A stretch of DNA of 64,000 bases from Polytrichum commune (GCA_950295325.1 OX485804.1:62090533-62154532), one strand, 5' to 3'. Shown: positions 12,116 through 24,900, counted from the first letter of the stretch. Made by a program: numbers and translations. Notes: generated from the letters alone by a model not told the origin.

Positions 12116-15100
12116 GGGCCGGTTTACACCATGGGCCATGAAGTGCAACCATGGAAGGTGGCCTTTTTTCATGGTCCAACTTGATGGTCCAACTTCAATG
12201 GTCTGATTCCTTAAGAAATCAATTTACAAAGCCTTTGGATCCCTCACTAGGTGTAAACCGAATGTGGACCAAGAGGAATGACCATGCACCAAAAAGTGAA
12301 TGTGTTGATTTTTTTTCATATATGCCTTAAAAGGGCAATTTTGAAAAGAATTTTTTTTCAAGTTTGACCATTCTCTTGTGTTCACTTCTCTTCACTTCTT
12401 GTTTTCGCATGTTTTCACCCGGAATTTCAACAAGGATGGTTACAGTAGAGAAAAGGAGGAAAAAGATTTATTTTTCTTTTAAGGTTATACATGTTTTTGT
12501 ACATGCTTGTGAAGTATGTTGTGAACATTCATACATTGATTTTACAAGAATAATGGAAGAAGTTTATAATTTTGAGCTTGGTTTATGAGAGTAGAGGGAG
12601 GAGCACATGGAGTCAAGAATAGATGTACGGATTTATAAACCATTTGTTGTTGGGTTCACGAACAACAAACGTGTTTAGGAAATGAACTTGAGCGAAATAC
12701 ATTACATTCATATTTTTGTGAGAGGTTTGGCCCTCATTTGAAGAAAGATGATACCCATTTTAGGGTTACTCTCCCAGTAAAAGAAAAGGTAGCAATGCCA
12801 TTGCATAGGTTGGATAGTGTTTATGGATTGCAAAACATAGGGGATTTATATGGAGTCCACAAGAGTACATTGTCAAAAATAGTAAAGGAGTTTTGTTAAG
12901 TTGTTAGGAAACATCTTCAACCAGTTTTTATGCAAACTACAAGTGAATCGTAATTTAGAATTTTATCTTCAAAATTTGAGCAGTTGCACATTATATCTTA
13001 AATCATAGGAGCAATAAATGGGTCACATATTCTTTTCTTTTTTGTAATTAGTAGTGAAGACTACTACTACATATAGTATTCTCATTCAACAATTCTACAT
13101 GAAATTATTGAACTAAATTGTATGATCTGATATACGAGTTTGACTAGGCAAGAAGTCTTAACGATTGGGCGGTTTTTTGTGTTGCAAGAATTGAATGTGG
13201 ATGCATAATATGTAAGTTTTAGACATATAAACTCATAAGAGACGTTGCAAATTTGGTGAGACATTGGATGTATTATTCATTTAATGATGGAAATGTTGCA
13301 TTATTCAGGAATAAGGAAAATTGAATTTTATTCAATTTTCAACCAAAATGTGTGTAGAAAGGGTATTTGGTATTTGAAGAATAGATGGAGGTTGATAACA
13401 AAGTGATTTGAAGTACTTTTGAGAAACATGCTCAATATTGTAGCTACTTGCATGCACAATTTGTGCATTATAAACAATGAATGAATTGAAGATGAATGGA
13501 TTATTGAAACAAAAAATAAATTAGCTAAAAGAGTTAGCGAGTGAAAAATACGAGGTGGTGAATTACCAGAAGAAAAACTCAACTTGTTGAAGTGATAAAT
13601 AATGATTTAAGCTAAAAAAGATGTACCAATTGCAGATGAAGTCAATGATGTAGAAACATATTTATTTTTATTCAAAAAAATTAGAAGGAATTTTTTCTTT
13701 TCTTTTCGTAAAGCCACAGTAATGCATGAATTACTAGCTAAAACTTTGTGGGAGTACAAATTACGCACAAAATTCAGCATCACAAACACACACAATGATA
13801 GTGGAACATGTACAATAGAAGAGTAACTAGAATTTATCTAGGAGATCAACGAAATTTTTATTCACCTTCTTTTGAAAATTTGTCGATTCTTGGATTGATA
13901 TAAGAAAAGCCTGAGAATTATGAAGAACATGTTCTAGCATAATTTTGATCTTCTTTTGGGTATTTTTTTCCTCTTTGTGTTGTAATAATTGATAATGTAG
14001 CAATTGATAATAATTGGTGGTATAGTAGTATTTGTTTGACATGAAGTAGATGTTAATTAAATGACATCTTCTTCTTTTAATTATGTAACATTTGTATGGA
14101 TTTGGTTGTCACACTTGCACTACTGCCATGCCATTCATTTGTTTCAATATTTTTAACATTATTGTCAATCATGTATTCTTTGGTAATGGACTTGTTTTTT
14201 TTACAGTACCCAAAAATAGTTGAAACCATTGATTGTTGTTACTAATTTAGTTTGTAGTTTGATCAAATAATTAACATCTATATGAAGCATCCAAAAAAAC
14301 GTAATGAAAATTTGAATGACAAACAAAAAGGCTTAGACCTGGTGAATGTAAAGAAAATCAACATAAAAGAAGTTAAAAAGATGTTTATGGGAGCAATGTG
14401 AGTCGGCAAGGACAGAAAACACGAGATGGATTAGTGGCTAGAGGGATGAGGAGGATAGACTTTGAATGGAAGTAAAGAGTGTTCAAATCCTCTTGTATGC
14501 GGAAAAAAAAAATTATTGTAGTAATCTCATTCAAAGTCCCCGTGGCAACAACCGTTGCACTCTGGGGGAAGAACTTATGGCTAAGGTGAAGGTCTTTCAT
14601 GTCCACATACAACCTCATTCACCACATTCGTTTTTTGTTTTTAAAAAATTAACTTGTGTTTTAAAAAAATTACAATGTTTATTTATTGTTTTCAAAAATT
14701 CTTCGTCCATCTCGCCTCGAATAGCAATTAGGTGATGCACTTCAAAAAAAAATTTGATTATTGTCATATCATCTTCTTCTTTATCAAATTTATCAACTTC
14801 AATTACATTTTTTTTGTTAGTTTTTTCATCTTCCTCATTTTTTTTTGGTTGGACGTCTTCTCTTCGTTCCAGCAAATTGCTTCATTGATGTTACAACCAC
14901 TTCTTCATTTCCTTGCAACATTCCAACTCAAATAATTGAAGGAAGACTCTCTGATTATCCTCTTTACCAAAAATTGAACATGGGTGTAATAGGAGGAGGG
15001 CGAAATGCACTAGGAGTGGGGAGCATATTAAGACCATGTAACATTTGATAAATCAATGTCTAGTTACTCTTAAAAATTAGAGTTATCATTTCTTGCATCC

Positions 15101-15582
15101 ATTGTGAATTTTGTGACTCCTCATCAACAATATATTTTTTTCATTAAAAAAAACAATTGGACACACTATCACCCAAACCATGCCAAAATAAGAATGTAAG
15201 ATAAATGAAAAAATGTTGCAAACAACGGCCCTTTCTACTATAGTTTCAAAGTATAATGTTAGTATATAATGAAAGGGAGCCGCCATTGTATCTACAACAC
15301 CCCAAAAGTTCATTCAAATTTTATCATAACAACATCTATATGGCCCAATGTCTTTTTCTACCAAAGCATCTATTTTGCCTCTCCCACCGCAAAACATGTT
15401 GGACCATGTCAAAGGATAATGTAGGCCTTAAAATATGTCTTTTGGGGACCTTGAACTCCATGGTCACTGTAACATTTTTTGCCTTGGTGTAAACTGAAGT
15501 GGTCCCGGGACGAATTCAATAGCCAATCACAGATTTTACAAGGTCTTGGGACAACTTCATGGTCCATTGTGTAAACAACCCC
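12116..15582 (+). mobile_element. PIF/Harbinger transposon, formerly autonomous, now decayed
   Basis: The left end GGGCCGGTTTACACCATGG is mirrored by the right end, whose reverse complement is GGGGTTGTTTACACAATGG; the match extends through GACCATGAAG. TTA precedes the element (12113-12115) and TTTA follows it. Inside is a plus-strand DDE transposase relic (12640-13560). The remaining 2 kb are AT-rich without an intact second (Myb/SANT-like) ORF; the 86-residue minus-strand ORF at 14615-14875 is not recognisable as one. The TIRs resemble those of MITE family B (GGGCCACTTTACACA), so this lineage may once have mobilised family B. Confidence 0.75.
12640..13560 (+). pseudogene. Harbinger-type DDE transposase pseudogene
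   Basis: The longest clean run, about 12715-12898, encodes CERFGPHLKKDDTHFRVTL, then PVKEKVAMPLHRLDSVYG and GVHKSTLSKIVKEFC, the typical N-terminal helix region of PIF/Harbinger transposases. About 13000-13030 gives GAINGSHI, the DDE_4 GAIDGTHI motif with the first catalytic Asp replaced by Asn. Near 13070-13170 HSTILHEIIELN is recognisable. Near 13345-13470, in another frame, come LKNRWR and ATCMHNLCI, equivalent to the family's LK-RWR...LHNIC end. There are multiple frameshifts and stops, so no active protein. This is a family-level identification by motif order; no alignment was run. Confidence 0.8.
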
Positions 15583-15704
15583 TTTATGTGAGGCCTTCAA
15601 CGTTCGTGTTCATAATCAAGGTATGCATGTGTTACTCAATTACGTTTCTATAATTGATTGGTATGCAGTTTAGTGAGGATCAAAGAACAAACAACATAAC
15701 ACAC

Positions 15705-15950
15705 ATGTTTAGAAGAGATCGGACTACATCTTCAATATGTATTAACTACTCCACATTCAAATATTAAGCACACGAAGACATGTATTCAGTCGAGAAATCA
15801 ACAAACATGCACTACCAATAAATATAACTAAATCAGGGGAAGTCCAATTCTTGATCCGATTTGTGGCGATGCTTCATCATAGAACTGCTAATGCCAACAA
15901 GTTTCCCTGTGTAAATATAATCTGTAGAAGTTGGAGAACTTGGAATATGA
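15705..15950. repeat. Dispersed repeat, direct copy at 21210-21425
   Basis: ATCAACAAACATGCACT, GATGCTTCATCAT and the spacing between them recur in the same orientation at 21295-21400. The two copies flank the RabA4-like gene, downstream and upstream. There is no coding potential. I see no gene between 15590 and 16640. Confidence 0.5.
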
Positions 15951-16654
15951 ATCGAATGACACCCGCACCTCAAGTTAGTCCAATAATTCCCGAGTCCGAG
16001 GAGTTCCAATTAAAAGTACCTAGGTGTCCATTGTCAATTAAATTTAGGTCCAGATTATCTACATGCAAGCGGGGCTCATCAAACTAGCCAGAATTAATGT
16101 GCTTTTCCGGATTCCAATCTCTATAATAAGATAAGCTACCTACCTCACTATTTCTGTGACCTTTGAATTTATTCTGCTAAATACCTGTATGCTTTCAGTT
16201 TCGATGATGGAGTGCGGCAGACAAGGTCAACCTCCTCGAGTGAACACCTAGATTACAAAGCTGGATAGGTACAACCCAAGAGCAAATGACAAATAAAGGG
16301 TTAAACCTCAATGTATGCTAAAACCAGAACCTGATGGAACAATTGCCTTAGAGGCCTGTTTGCAAGTCATCAAAACAATAACCTTGCTCACCACTTTGAG
16401 AGAATAATGGCAGGGGAAATTGACAACATTCCCATCTCACCCATGAAATTTTCAAAGAATATCATTCGGATCCAGACCCTCCTGAGCCAAGTCCGACCCA
16501 CACACTGCAGAAGACTTGACATAAGCCTTGAATGATTGATTCTATCCAGCTCTCTAGTGCTGGCCTCTAAATGCACGCAAGATTGCGCTGACTAATGTGT
16601 ACCTCGCCCAATCGTGAACTGTACAGAACCTACTCCAACAAAAAGAAAAAGAAA

Positions 16655-18117
16655 TCAACTACAACATCTTTGAGATTTCTTGGTTCCAACGACATCATCT
16701 TTATCAGTCCCGGTCAGGTTGATTTTTGTGCCAGGTAGAAGAGGAGAGTTCCCTTGGTTCTCATCAGCAATAAGGGCTTTCTTGCTAACAGTCTTATATA
16801 TCTCAGAGAGCACAGTGAAGAAGGCAGTCTCAACATTTGTGGACTCCATCGCTGACGTCTCAAGGAAAGACAATCCTTCTTTCTCCGCATACTCTCTTGC
16901 TGTATCTGTGTCAACTTGTCGTAGATTGCCCAGATCGGACTTGTTACCAATCAGCATGATCACAATATTTGAATCTGCATGTGCTCTCAGTTCTTCAAGC
17001 CACCTTTGTACATGCTCAAACGATTGTTGCTTAGTAATGTCATAAACTAACATGGCACCTACAGCACCTCTGTAGTATGCACTTGTAACAGCCCTGTACC
17101 TGCAAAATAGGAAGAAAAACTGGTCACACACAAAAATACATTCATACTGCTCACAAGTCACAGATGAAGAAGGTACTGGCTCAGAGGTACATGATATGCC
17201 CAACACAGTCAAGACACATAAATATTGGACAGGCTACAGCCTCTCTAAGTTGCGCTCTTTGCATTTACAAGTAGGCCACGTCAACGCATGGTGAGAGAAC
17301 TTGGATGAACCAGCTTGCTCTATCAGATAAAGAACTATGTCATAGAAGTTGTTGCAGGTGGAAGGAAAAGCTGTAGGAAGGTAAAGTAGTCTGTACTCAA
17401 GTACTTTCAATATCACATAAAGTTTGTCCAATAAACTTAATCAATCTCAAGAAGTTTCTTCTGTTCAGAATCCTATACAGAATCCCCTGGCTTTGCATGC
17501 AAATCATGAGTAGCAAAGAAAGCTCATGCTTTAAATAACATATTGTGACGAATTAAACAATTCCTTTTGGCATGCCAAGAGGTGCTAAAATGAGTCTGAC
17601 CCTCAATGAACTGATATAGAATGTTCTTTGTTAAACCTCTACACCAACTCCAAACATTCACCAAAAAACTTATTGAAAGTGTTGTACGCAAAACAACCAA
17701 CTCCCAACCAAAACTCATGTTAAATTGAAAGATAAATCTAGTATGTTGAGATAATTTTATAATAAGGATTCAGTTCATTTAGTCCAAGGTGCACAATAGA
17801 GTAATTCACTACATGGTTCTACAACTCTGACTTGCAAGGAACTATCTCATTACCTTAGGAGTCAGAGGAAAAGACTGAGAACAAACGCACCTTTCTTGTC
17901 CAGCTGTATCCCAGATCTGAGCTTTGATGGTCTTGTGGTCTACTACAATTGTTCGCGTTTGAAACTCAACTCCAATTGTGGCTTTCGACTCAAGACTGAA
18001 CTCATTTCGGGAGAACCTTGCAAGCAGCTGTGACTTTCCAACAGCCGAATCCCCAATGAGAACAACCTTGAACACATAGTCTATCTTGTGATCGTACTCA
18101 TTGTATCCATTCGACAT
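16655..18117 (-). CDS. RABA4: RabA4-like (Rab11-class) small GTPase
   Basis: A small GTPase of the plant RabA (Rab11) clade; family members direct trans-Golgi/recycling vesicles to the plasma membrane and, for RabA4, tip-growing sites. There are two coding exons, 18117-17891 and 17099-16655, joined by a GT-AG intron (…CAAGAAAG|GTGCG, TTTTGCAG|GTACAGG), giving 223 residues, the usual length. Visible motifs are the P-loop GDSAVGKS, switch [10 protein letters not shown], switch [22 protein letters not shown], guanine-binding NKSDL and ETSA, and the C-terminal prenylation motif CCS. The N-terminus [20 protein letters not shown] fits RabA4 better than RabA1/A2. The start ATG is the only one upstream of the P-loop in frame. 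The leader carries a further intron (18150-19795). I am confident of RabA; subclass A4 is inferred from memory of family signatures. Confidence 0.95.
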
Positions 18118-18149
18118 GGTCGCTCAAACCTCCAATGTCTCCTTATGAA

Positions 18150-19795
18150 CTGAAATGCTGGCACATAGAATGACCAATCTTCTAATCTCAGAACAAGTTG
18201 GTGATCAATCCAAGTCCGCTTCCACTGCCACGCCTCCCAGAGGTTCTATATACATATCATGCATAAGACATCCTTTCAGTCTATTGAAACGACGATATGA
18301 CTCTCAAATTCATATTTCAAAAAGTAGCAATAACCTGATGCTAATTGCATTACTCCAACTTAAACTTCCACTAACACAAGAGGTTAAGAATGTCATCCTA
18401 CCGTTATATTTGTCAATCATCACAATTCATTGAACATTGAAACAATTAAGACTTGTGAGCACTCCTTGAAATAAGCTTCAAGCAATGCATACACATATAA
18501 AACGGCAATCACCTTTCACATTATATCCCTACTAAATTCCTACATCCTGAATTGCCTATTGCATCAGTAAACCTCGGTCATTAAATTTATCAAACTTGAG
18601 TGCCTTATGAAGCATCAAAGGCAGTCAGATTGCCATTTCCCTCGGCGCATCAACTTGTAAGGTGCTAAACAGCAGAATTAAAATCCTCTGTTCTGCAAGC
18701 CAGAAGGTGCTTTTATTGCAAATCATTCACTGTTGTTATTCGTACCATTAAAACGTGTGCAATTAAGATAAAGTCAATGCACACACATACAAGCAGAATA
18801 CGACGATCGCCATTCACATCATATCCTTATTAAGAAGCTACATCCTGAGTTCCTATTACAATCCCGACGGCCATGGAAGACCACGGTCATCAGATTGATC
18901 ACACTTGAGCCTTAGAAAGAATCAAAGGCACTCAGGTTGCATCTTCCCTTGGCCCGCAACTTGTAAGGTGCTAAACGGCAGGATTGGAATCGCCTGTTCT
19001 GCGAACCCGACGGTGCTTTCATCGCAAGTCATTGAATATTATCATTCGTACCGCCAAAACGTGTGCAGTTAAGAGACTTGAGCCTTACAAAGAATCAAAG
19101 GCAGTCAGATTGCACCATCTCTAAGCGCATCAACTTGTAAAGTGCAAAACAACCGGATTGAATCCTCTATTCTGCGAGCCCGACGCAACTTTCATTGCAA
19201 TCCATTCGCTAGTATTATTTCATACCGTCGAAACGTGTGCGCTTAAGAGAAAGTCGAGCCTCATGCAGCATCGAAGGTAGTCAGATTGCATCTTCTTTCG
19301 ACGCATCACCTTCTAAGGTGCTCAACGGCCGGCTTGAAATCCTCTGTTCTGCGAGCACGGCGGTGGTTTCATTGCAAATCATTCGCTATTCTTATTATTC
19401 ATACCGTCGAAACGTGTGCAGTTAAGAAGAGAAAATCGAAGTAAAGAAGCGAACAGCTCATTCTCGCAGTCCGAACCATAGATCTTCTCTGATAACACGA
19501 CCACAACCCCCGAAGATCGGAGAAATGTAGCTTCATTCCAATAACCAAAACCTAAATGCCAGGCAAGAACCTCTGATGAAGAACAGAAGAGGAGATGCTT
19601 CGAGCATTTCAAGATTCAACAGAGAGCACTCCGCCAAATACTACAGTGTTCCACGATACCGAATAAAGAAGCGAAATATGGCTAGTTACTTGCAGATCGG
19701 TGCCCGCGGGGAGCAACAACCTCGCGCATCTAACCTACACGAGCTTTGACCGGCCGCCGCTACCTCAATTCTTGAGCAACAGAAGCAAATAATAC
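18150..19795 (-). other. Intron in the 5' leader of the RabA4-like gene
   Basis: The inferred donor is at 19795 (TTTCAAG|GTATTATTTG) and the acceptor at 18150 (GCATTTCAG|TTCATAAGG), 32 nt upstream of the start codon. Leader introns are common in plant Rab genes and often raise expression. More than half of this one is a tandem array (18478-19430). No transcript evidence is available here. Confidence 0.65.
18478..19430. repeat. Tandem array in the Rab leader intron (4 units)
   Basis: Units marked by ATCAAAGGCAGTCAGATTGC start near 18612, 18920, 19092 and 19268. The first two units are about 300 bp and include TACATCCTGA and CACGGTCAT-type phrases. The last two are shorter, about 175 bp, and lack that part. 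Each unit repeats CATCAACTTGTAAGGTGC, CCTCTGTTCTGC and AAACGTGTGCA. The array stays within the intron. Confidence 0.75.
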
Positions 19796-20031
19796 CTTGA
19801 AATGTCGGGGAGGAAGCGATCTTCGCGGCGGCAGGGCAGGGGAGGGTTGGAGAAAGCTGGAGATGTAGCGATGGCGCCGCGACGAAGGTGCAGTTTGCTC
19901 GAGTGACTCTCCCCTACGCACCGCAAGTGCAGTGAGACTCCAGTCTTCGCAAAACTTTCCCTTGCCCCCCTTCTCTCTCTTTTCTTCTCGCCCTCGTTCC
20001 CCATGGAGCTCCCGCGTTCCCATCTTTAAAG
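19796..20031 (-). promoter_or_regulatory. Leader exon and core promoter of the RabA4-like gene
   Basis: This is a GC- and pyrimidine-rich block, in contrast to the AT-rich surroundings. On the minus strand it ends at the splice donor after CTTCCTCCCCGACATTTCAA. A TATA-like CTTTAAAG lies at 20024-20031, upstream in the gene's direction. An upstream ATG at 20004 would open a short reading frame ending shortly after the splice junction, if transcription begins early enough to include it. The last 31 nt are almost identical to the leader exon of the DUF538 gene at 36725. Confidence 0.5.
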
Positions 20032-20035
20032 CCCC

Positions 20036-22390
20036 CATTCACACCTACTTGGGCACTGCTTGTATTGAACATTTATAAGTCCGGAGATGTATCAAACCTC
20101 CGATTTAGTGTGGCCCACACTATTCATCATTGACCCACACTACACCATTTATGATATTTTAGTGTCACATACACTATTTGCGAAGGGCCTAAACTAGATG
20201 TCTAGAGGTCTCAAAGTGTCACATCCACTAATTGTCAATATGATATTATTTGTCAACATAAGTTTTTTTTTTCAAATGAATACTAATTTGCATTATGACG
20301 GTAATTAGCGTAGCACATTGGGATACTTGAGATGATAGTTTTACATTCTAGTATGCAAGGGGAAGATATTTATTGAGCGTACTAATGCCAAGTGTTGTTT
20401 ATGTACACTTTAGTCAACTTGTAGACCATTATATAACATAAGCATAAGTTATACCTCATAACATTATTGAACATACTCATGCCAAGATATTAGTAAGTGC
20501 ACTTGAACACCAAGTGTCATGAGGTGGCATCATTGATGAAGTTGTTGATCATTAAAGTAATCAAGCATACACCTCAAGATAGGGTAAGTGACACTAAATA
20601 CCATAAATGCCCCCCCCCCCCCATATCTCGTTCCTTCCCACCCTCGTTCCTTGTTCACAAGAAAATTTAAAGTCAAGAATGAACTAACTTTTGCCTTTGT
20701 TGATACAATACTCAATACAATACATTCATATTATTTTGATTGAAAATTGACAATTTTATATGGAATTTATTTATTTATTTATTTAGCACAAGATGATAGA
20801 GCTTTTATAAAGAATCAAAGTTCTTTTTAGGTCAACATGCCCTACATCGAACCAATGCGTTTCCGCACATGGGGAATTGCACTAACATTGTTATGCTTAC
20901 ATCTTGTTGGCGGCTGAGGAATTTTCTTTACCTCGAAGCGTACATCAATTGTTAATACAATATTCAACATTTGGATTGTAATTTTAAAACATATATTTAT
21001 CAGAATTTCTTGAAGTTTGATGAATCTAAATTGATTATAAAAAAATCATAAAAATCACTAAATATTACTACCATATTGACGTGATCTTAAAATCATTAGC
21101 AACAACTTTTCTTTTAGGTACAAAAGAAATCGAGCTCTAGAAAGCTTACTTTTTAGATGATCTAATGAAATCCACAATACACTCCATGAAGTTAAGGGTC
21201 AAAAGAGATTGGACTATGCCTTCAAATTTTGTTAATTACTCCACACTCAGTAATGAACAAAATAATTCCATGAGGATCTATGTATTTAATTAAGGACTCA
21301 ACAAACATGCACTTCTGATAAGCGCAACTAAATTAGAGGAGGTTCAATTTATGTTGATGCTTCATCATGGAGTTGCTAATGCACCACAAATCTTGTTGCA
21401 TAAACATAAGTTAGAGAACATGAGTAACCAACCAAATAACAAATACAATTTCAAATGATGCTAAATTACTTAGAAAATTTTGATTTACTTGTTCTCTACA
21501 ATGGCAAACTTAAGACTCCGATATGGCATGACGTATATCCACATTGCTATATATTGGTGAAAGAAGAGTGTATACATCAGAACCCAATTGTTCAATTTTC
21601 ATTCATTTTGCATGTATTATATGTGAATTTATTCTTTTATTTTTATATTTAAAATCCTTTATTATTTTTGTCATACTAATTTATTTCTACCTCAAACCTA
21701 AAGTGGGGGGTTTCCCCTTATGCTAAATTATATGTTTTGCAATTTAAATAGGCTATGGTAGATCCAAAGTGTCTATAATTCTTCTTGCCAATGAATAAAA
21801 AACACCCTATAGTTGTTCTCACGTGGTTTCTACATTTCAGCCGGTGACCCCCCCCCCCCGAGAGATGGTGCACTAAAGATATGAATTAGTGTGGCCCACA
21901 CTATTAGTCGTGACCCACAATCGTTGTTTTTAAATCAATGGGTCGCAACTAGAGAGGATTTCATATGACTATCGGTCCTAGTACATGACAAGTCGTAAAG
22001 ACCACTCTATTAACATGGCACACCAATCTAAATGCCACATTAATTAACACAATCAAGAAGTTATAAGGCACAATATATCTTCCCTTATTTGGCCTCACCC
22101 TTGTTTTTTATGAAGTACGTATATTCCCATCACCAAAGCTACGATTCGCACCGAGTTGGGCAATGCTTGTATTGTATAAATATTAGTATGGAGGCACACT
22201 ATTCATGATCAACCCTCTTTAGTGTCTTGTGATCATTGGGTGACAACTAGAGAGGGTGTCATGTGAAATTTGGTGCTACGTGACAAGTCATGAAGACCAC
22301 TCTAATCAACATAGCATACAAATTTTAAGGCTACACTAAAACATATGCTTAATGTAGTTGTAACACACAAAATATATACATAGCTGTGAG
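20036..22390. repeat. Intergenic repeat cluster upstream of the Rab gene
   Basis: There is no gene. About 21885-22090 and 22180-22385 are direct repeats about 290 bp apart (AACTAGAGAGG, GACAAGTC-TGAAGACCACTCT, AACAT-GCA). The stretch 20036-20130 shares TTGGGCA-TGCTTGTATTG and the following TTTATAAG/ATTAGTATGGAGG-type sequence with 22155-22210. 21210-21425 copies 15705-15950. C runs of 12-13 bases occur at 20610 and 21848. Confidence 0.5.
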
Positions 22391-24601
22391 GCCAAACCCC
22401 CCACCCTTAAGCGTCCGTAGTCCGAGTAGTGGGTTTGGGCTCACATTCCTCCGCGGTATTGGATTTGGACTTGGATGAGTCCATAGTACAAGGTTCACCC
22501 TTCAAGTGGTCTTGGATTTAACTGGAATTTCACTTTTAACAACTCAATGTACAATTTCAATACGTATGTGGAGAATGCACAAGTTAACTATGTTATTTTA
22601 ACCTCCTTATGCTCGGGTGCTATTTTGTCTTTGTTTGCTTCTAACGTCCATCCGGCCGCTTTAGCTACACAAGCCCTTAAGGATATCCCTCTCCTAAATT
22701 GAGTCCGTGCCGTTGACTCTATACTACCACTTGAACTATCACTTGTGTATTCCGTATCGCTACTATAAGAGGTCTCACTTGGTGTCTCCATACCGTACAT
22801 AAGCCTTTAAGTATTAAGAAATACTTATGTGACTTATGTCAATCTCTCCCTCGCACCTTTGGTCTTTGCTTTCTTTGTCTTGCCATCGCGAGAGTGCTCC
22901 ACATTCTCCATTAATTTGTGCACGTGGTTTATTTTTAAAGAGAGGATGCAAGTGTTAAAAAAAACACTATTCTCTATAGTCAATCTCAAATACATTTACT
23001 TGTGAAAGCCACCATAACACTAACTAGCATAATGTAACTAACTACTTGTCTATGAGCTAATTAGGTAGGCTATCTACTAAGCTCCTTCATGAACCCATCT
23101 CTTTACTTTCTAATTACATAAACCTAGCTCCTTCATAAACCCAGCTTCTTAGCTTCTAACTAAACAAACCCAGCTCCTTCATAAACCCAGCTCCTTCATA
23201 AACCCAGCTCCTTAGCTTCTAACTAAACAAACTCAGGTCCTTCATAAACCCAGCTCTTTACTTTCTAACTAGACAAACCCAGCTCCTTCATAAACCCAGC
23301 TCTTTACTTTCTAACTAAACAAACCCAGCTCCTTCATAAACCCAGCTCCTTCATGAACCCACAACTTTGTAGTTGTAATCCCCAACTACCTCACTAATTA
23401 TTCAAGCCCTTAACTAATCTTCCTACCTAATTTCCCTAATTCTACTAACAACCCCTTTCTAATCACACAATTCTTCTCTAATCCTAAAATCCTAAAATCC
23501 TAGAGAGGAGAGGGGGAGAGAGAATTTCCTAACTTCACTAAGACTAACTAATCCACACAAGTATATTTTTGCACTCATCACAACATCAAGTGCTCAACTC
23601 TTAAACATGGAACTTGCAACCACGTGTATTCAAAACATGAACTTTAAGTACCACAAATTGGAATCATGAATTAACTTTAAAATCCTTCACGTCAACACTA
23701 ATTCTACCAAGAGGTCAAGCCCTCTTCAAGGCTAACAAGCCTTGGCTCTCAAACTAAAAACTAAGCACACACATGTGCTCCAATATGGCTTCCCACACCC
23801 ACACTTATAACTCGTGGGGTGCCTTGGAGCACAAAGGAAAGAGAGGATGAGTGAGGGAAGAATGAGGGATTATATAGTAAGCTTGAGGGGGTGAGCACCC
23901 TCAAGGCTCACGATAAGCCCTTGAGATTTCCTCCTACTTAGTAGGCGCCAATCCTATCTTCTAAGCCTTCCTCCCTCAAATGATCAACAAGGATCCTAAT
24001 TCGAACATTTAACTAGCCTTGGCTTTCTACCTACCACACTTTACCAAACTTGGGATGCTTCAACCCAAACTTAGCCTCCTTCGCTTTCCGCCGCCATAAC
24101 TTTCTCCCCTTACTTTCCCAAATCGTCGCTCACCACTTAATTCAAACCACGATGCTTAACTCGTGATTTGATTGGTGCTTTGAGAATTTGCTTATCCTCC
24201 ACCTTGCATTCTTCCTTGGGCCTTCCCCATTAAGTGGCCATGATGAGGTGGTCCACTTGTGCGCTCCATGTGATCCTCCATTCATCCCAATTCGAATGCA
24301 CTTGCCTCTTGAGTCACTTTGGTTGTCTCCATCCATTTGTACTAGCCTACTCACTAACTACTCAATCCAAGTTCTCCTTACCTATCTTCATTCACTCAAA
24401 TCCTTCCGAAGGTAAAAACACAATAACAACTCACATCCTAGCCTCTTACAACATGGTACTTCTAAGACTAACATTTCACTCTTTTTATATTTTTGTGAAG
24501 TAACATGCTACTTCAAAGTGCATCAACTAACGTTTCAAGGGTCTAAGACTAAATGTGGGCACCCTTTTGGGCTCACAATAGCCAAACAACTTGCCACGTG
24601 T

Positions 24602-24633
<32 letters not shown>

Positions 24634-24900
24634 CACTTTACCGTTTAGGATAAACTTACCTCGTGTGTAAACTTGGAGGCGGTGTTGTATGTATGTATGT
24701 AAGTATATATATGTGTGTGTGTGTGTGTGCCACTTGAGTTGGAAAGTTGAATGTTCTAGGTCTCTATGAGGATTAATTGGATAGGCATAACATTACTCAG
24801 GGGCTGTCTTTTGTTCCTTTTTTATTTAAGAACAAGCCCCAGGTTCATATTGAGTCTGAAAAACTTAGAGATCCCTGCATCTGGCACTTATATCTAACCA
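22391..24900. other. Gene-free intergenic region, possibly an old retroelement edge
   Basis: I see no convincing gene. On the minus strand a 70-residue serine-rich ORF (22800-22588, starting MYGMETPSETSYSSDTEYTS) is unassigned. On the minus strand near 23870 TATATAATCCC precedes a CT-rich stretch, as in some LTR promoters, but I could not find paired LTRs or a primer-binding site. Microsatellites lie at 24608-24632 (GA) and 24713-24729 (GT). Confidence 0.3.
23070..23365. repeat. Minisatellite, AACCCAGCTCCTTCATAA-type units
   Basis: The phrase ACCCAGCTCCTTCATAA recurs about eight times between 23090 and 23350, alternating with CTTTCTAACTAAACAA or TTAGCTTCTAACTAAACAA. It is a compound repeat with a higher-order period of roughly 50-60 bp. 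Non-coding. Confidence 0.75.

Noticed and set aside
14615-14875. Myb/SANT-like second ORF of the Harbinger element
   Set aside because: The 86-residue minus-strand ORF is Glu/Lys-rich but lacks the tryptophan spacing of a Myb/SANT domain.
23070-23365. CRISPR-like regular repeats
   Set aside because: Units and spacers are both repeated and irregular; this is a plant minisatellite in a nuclear genome.
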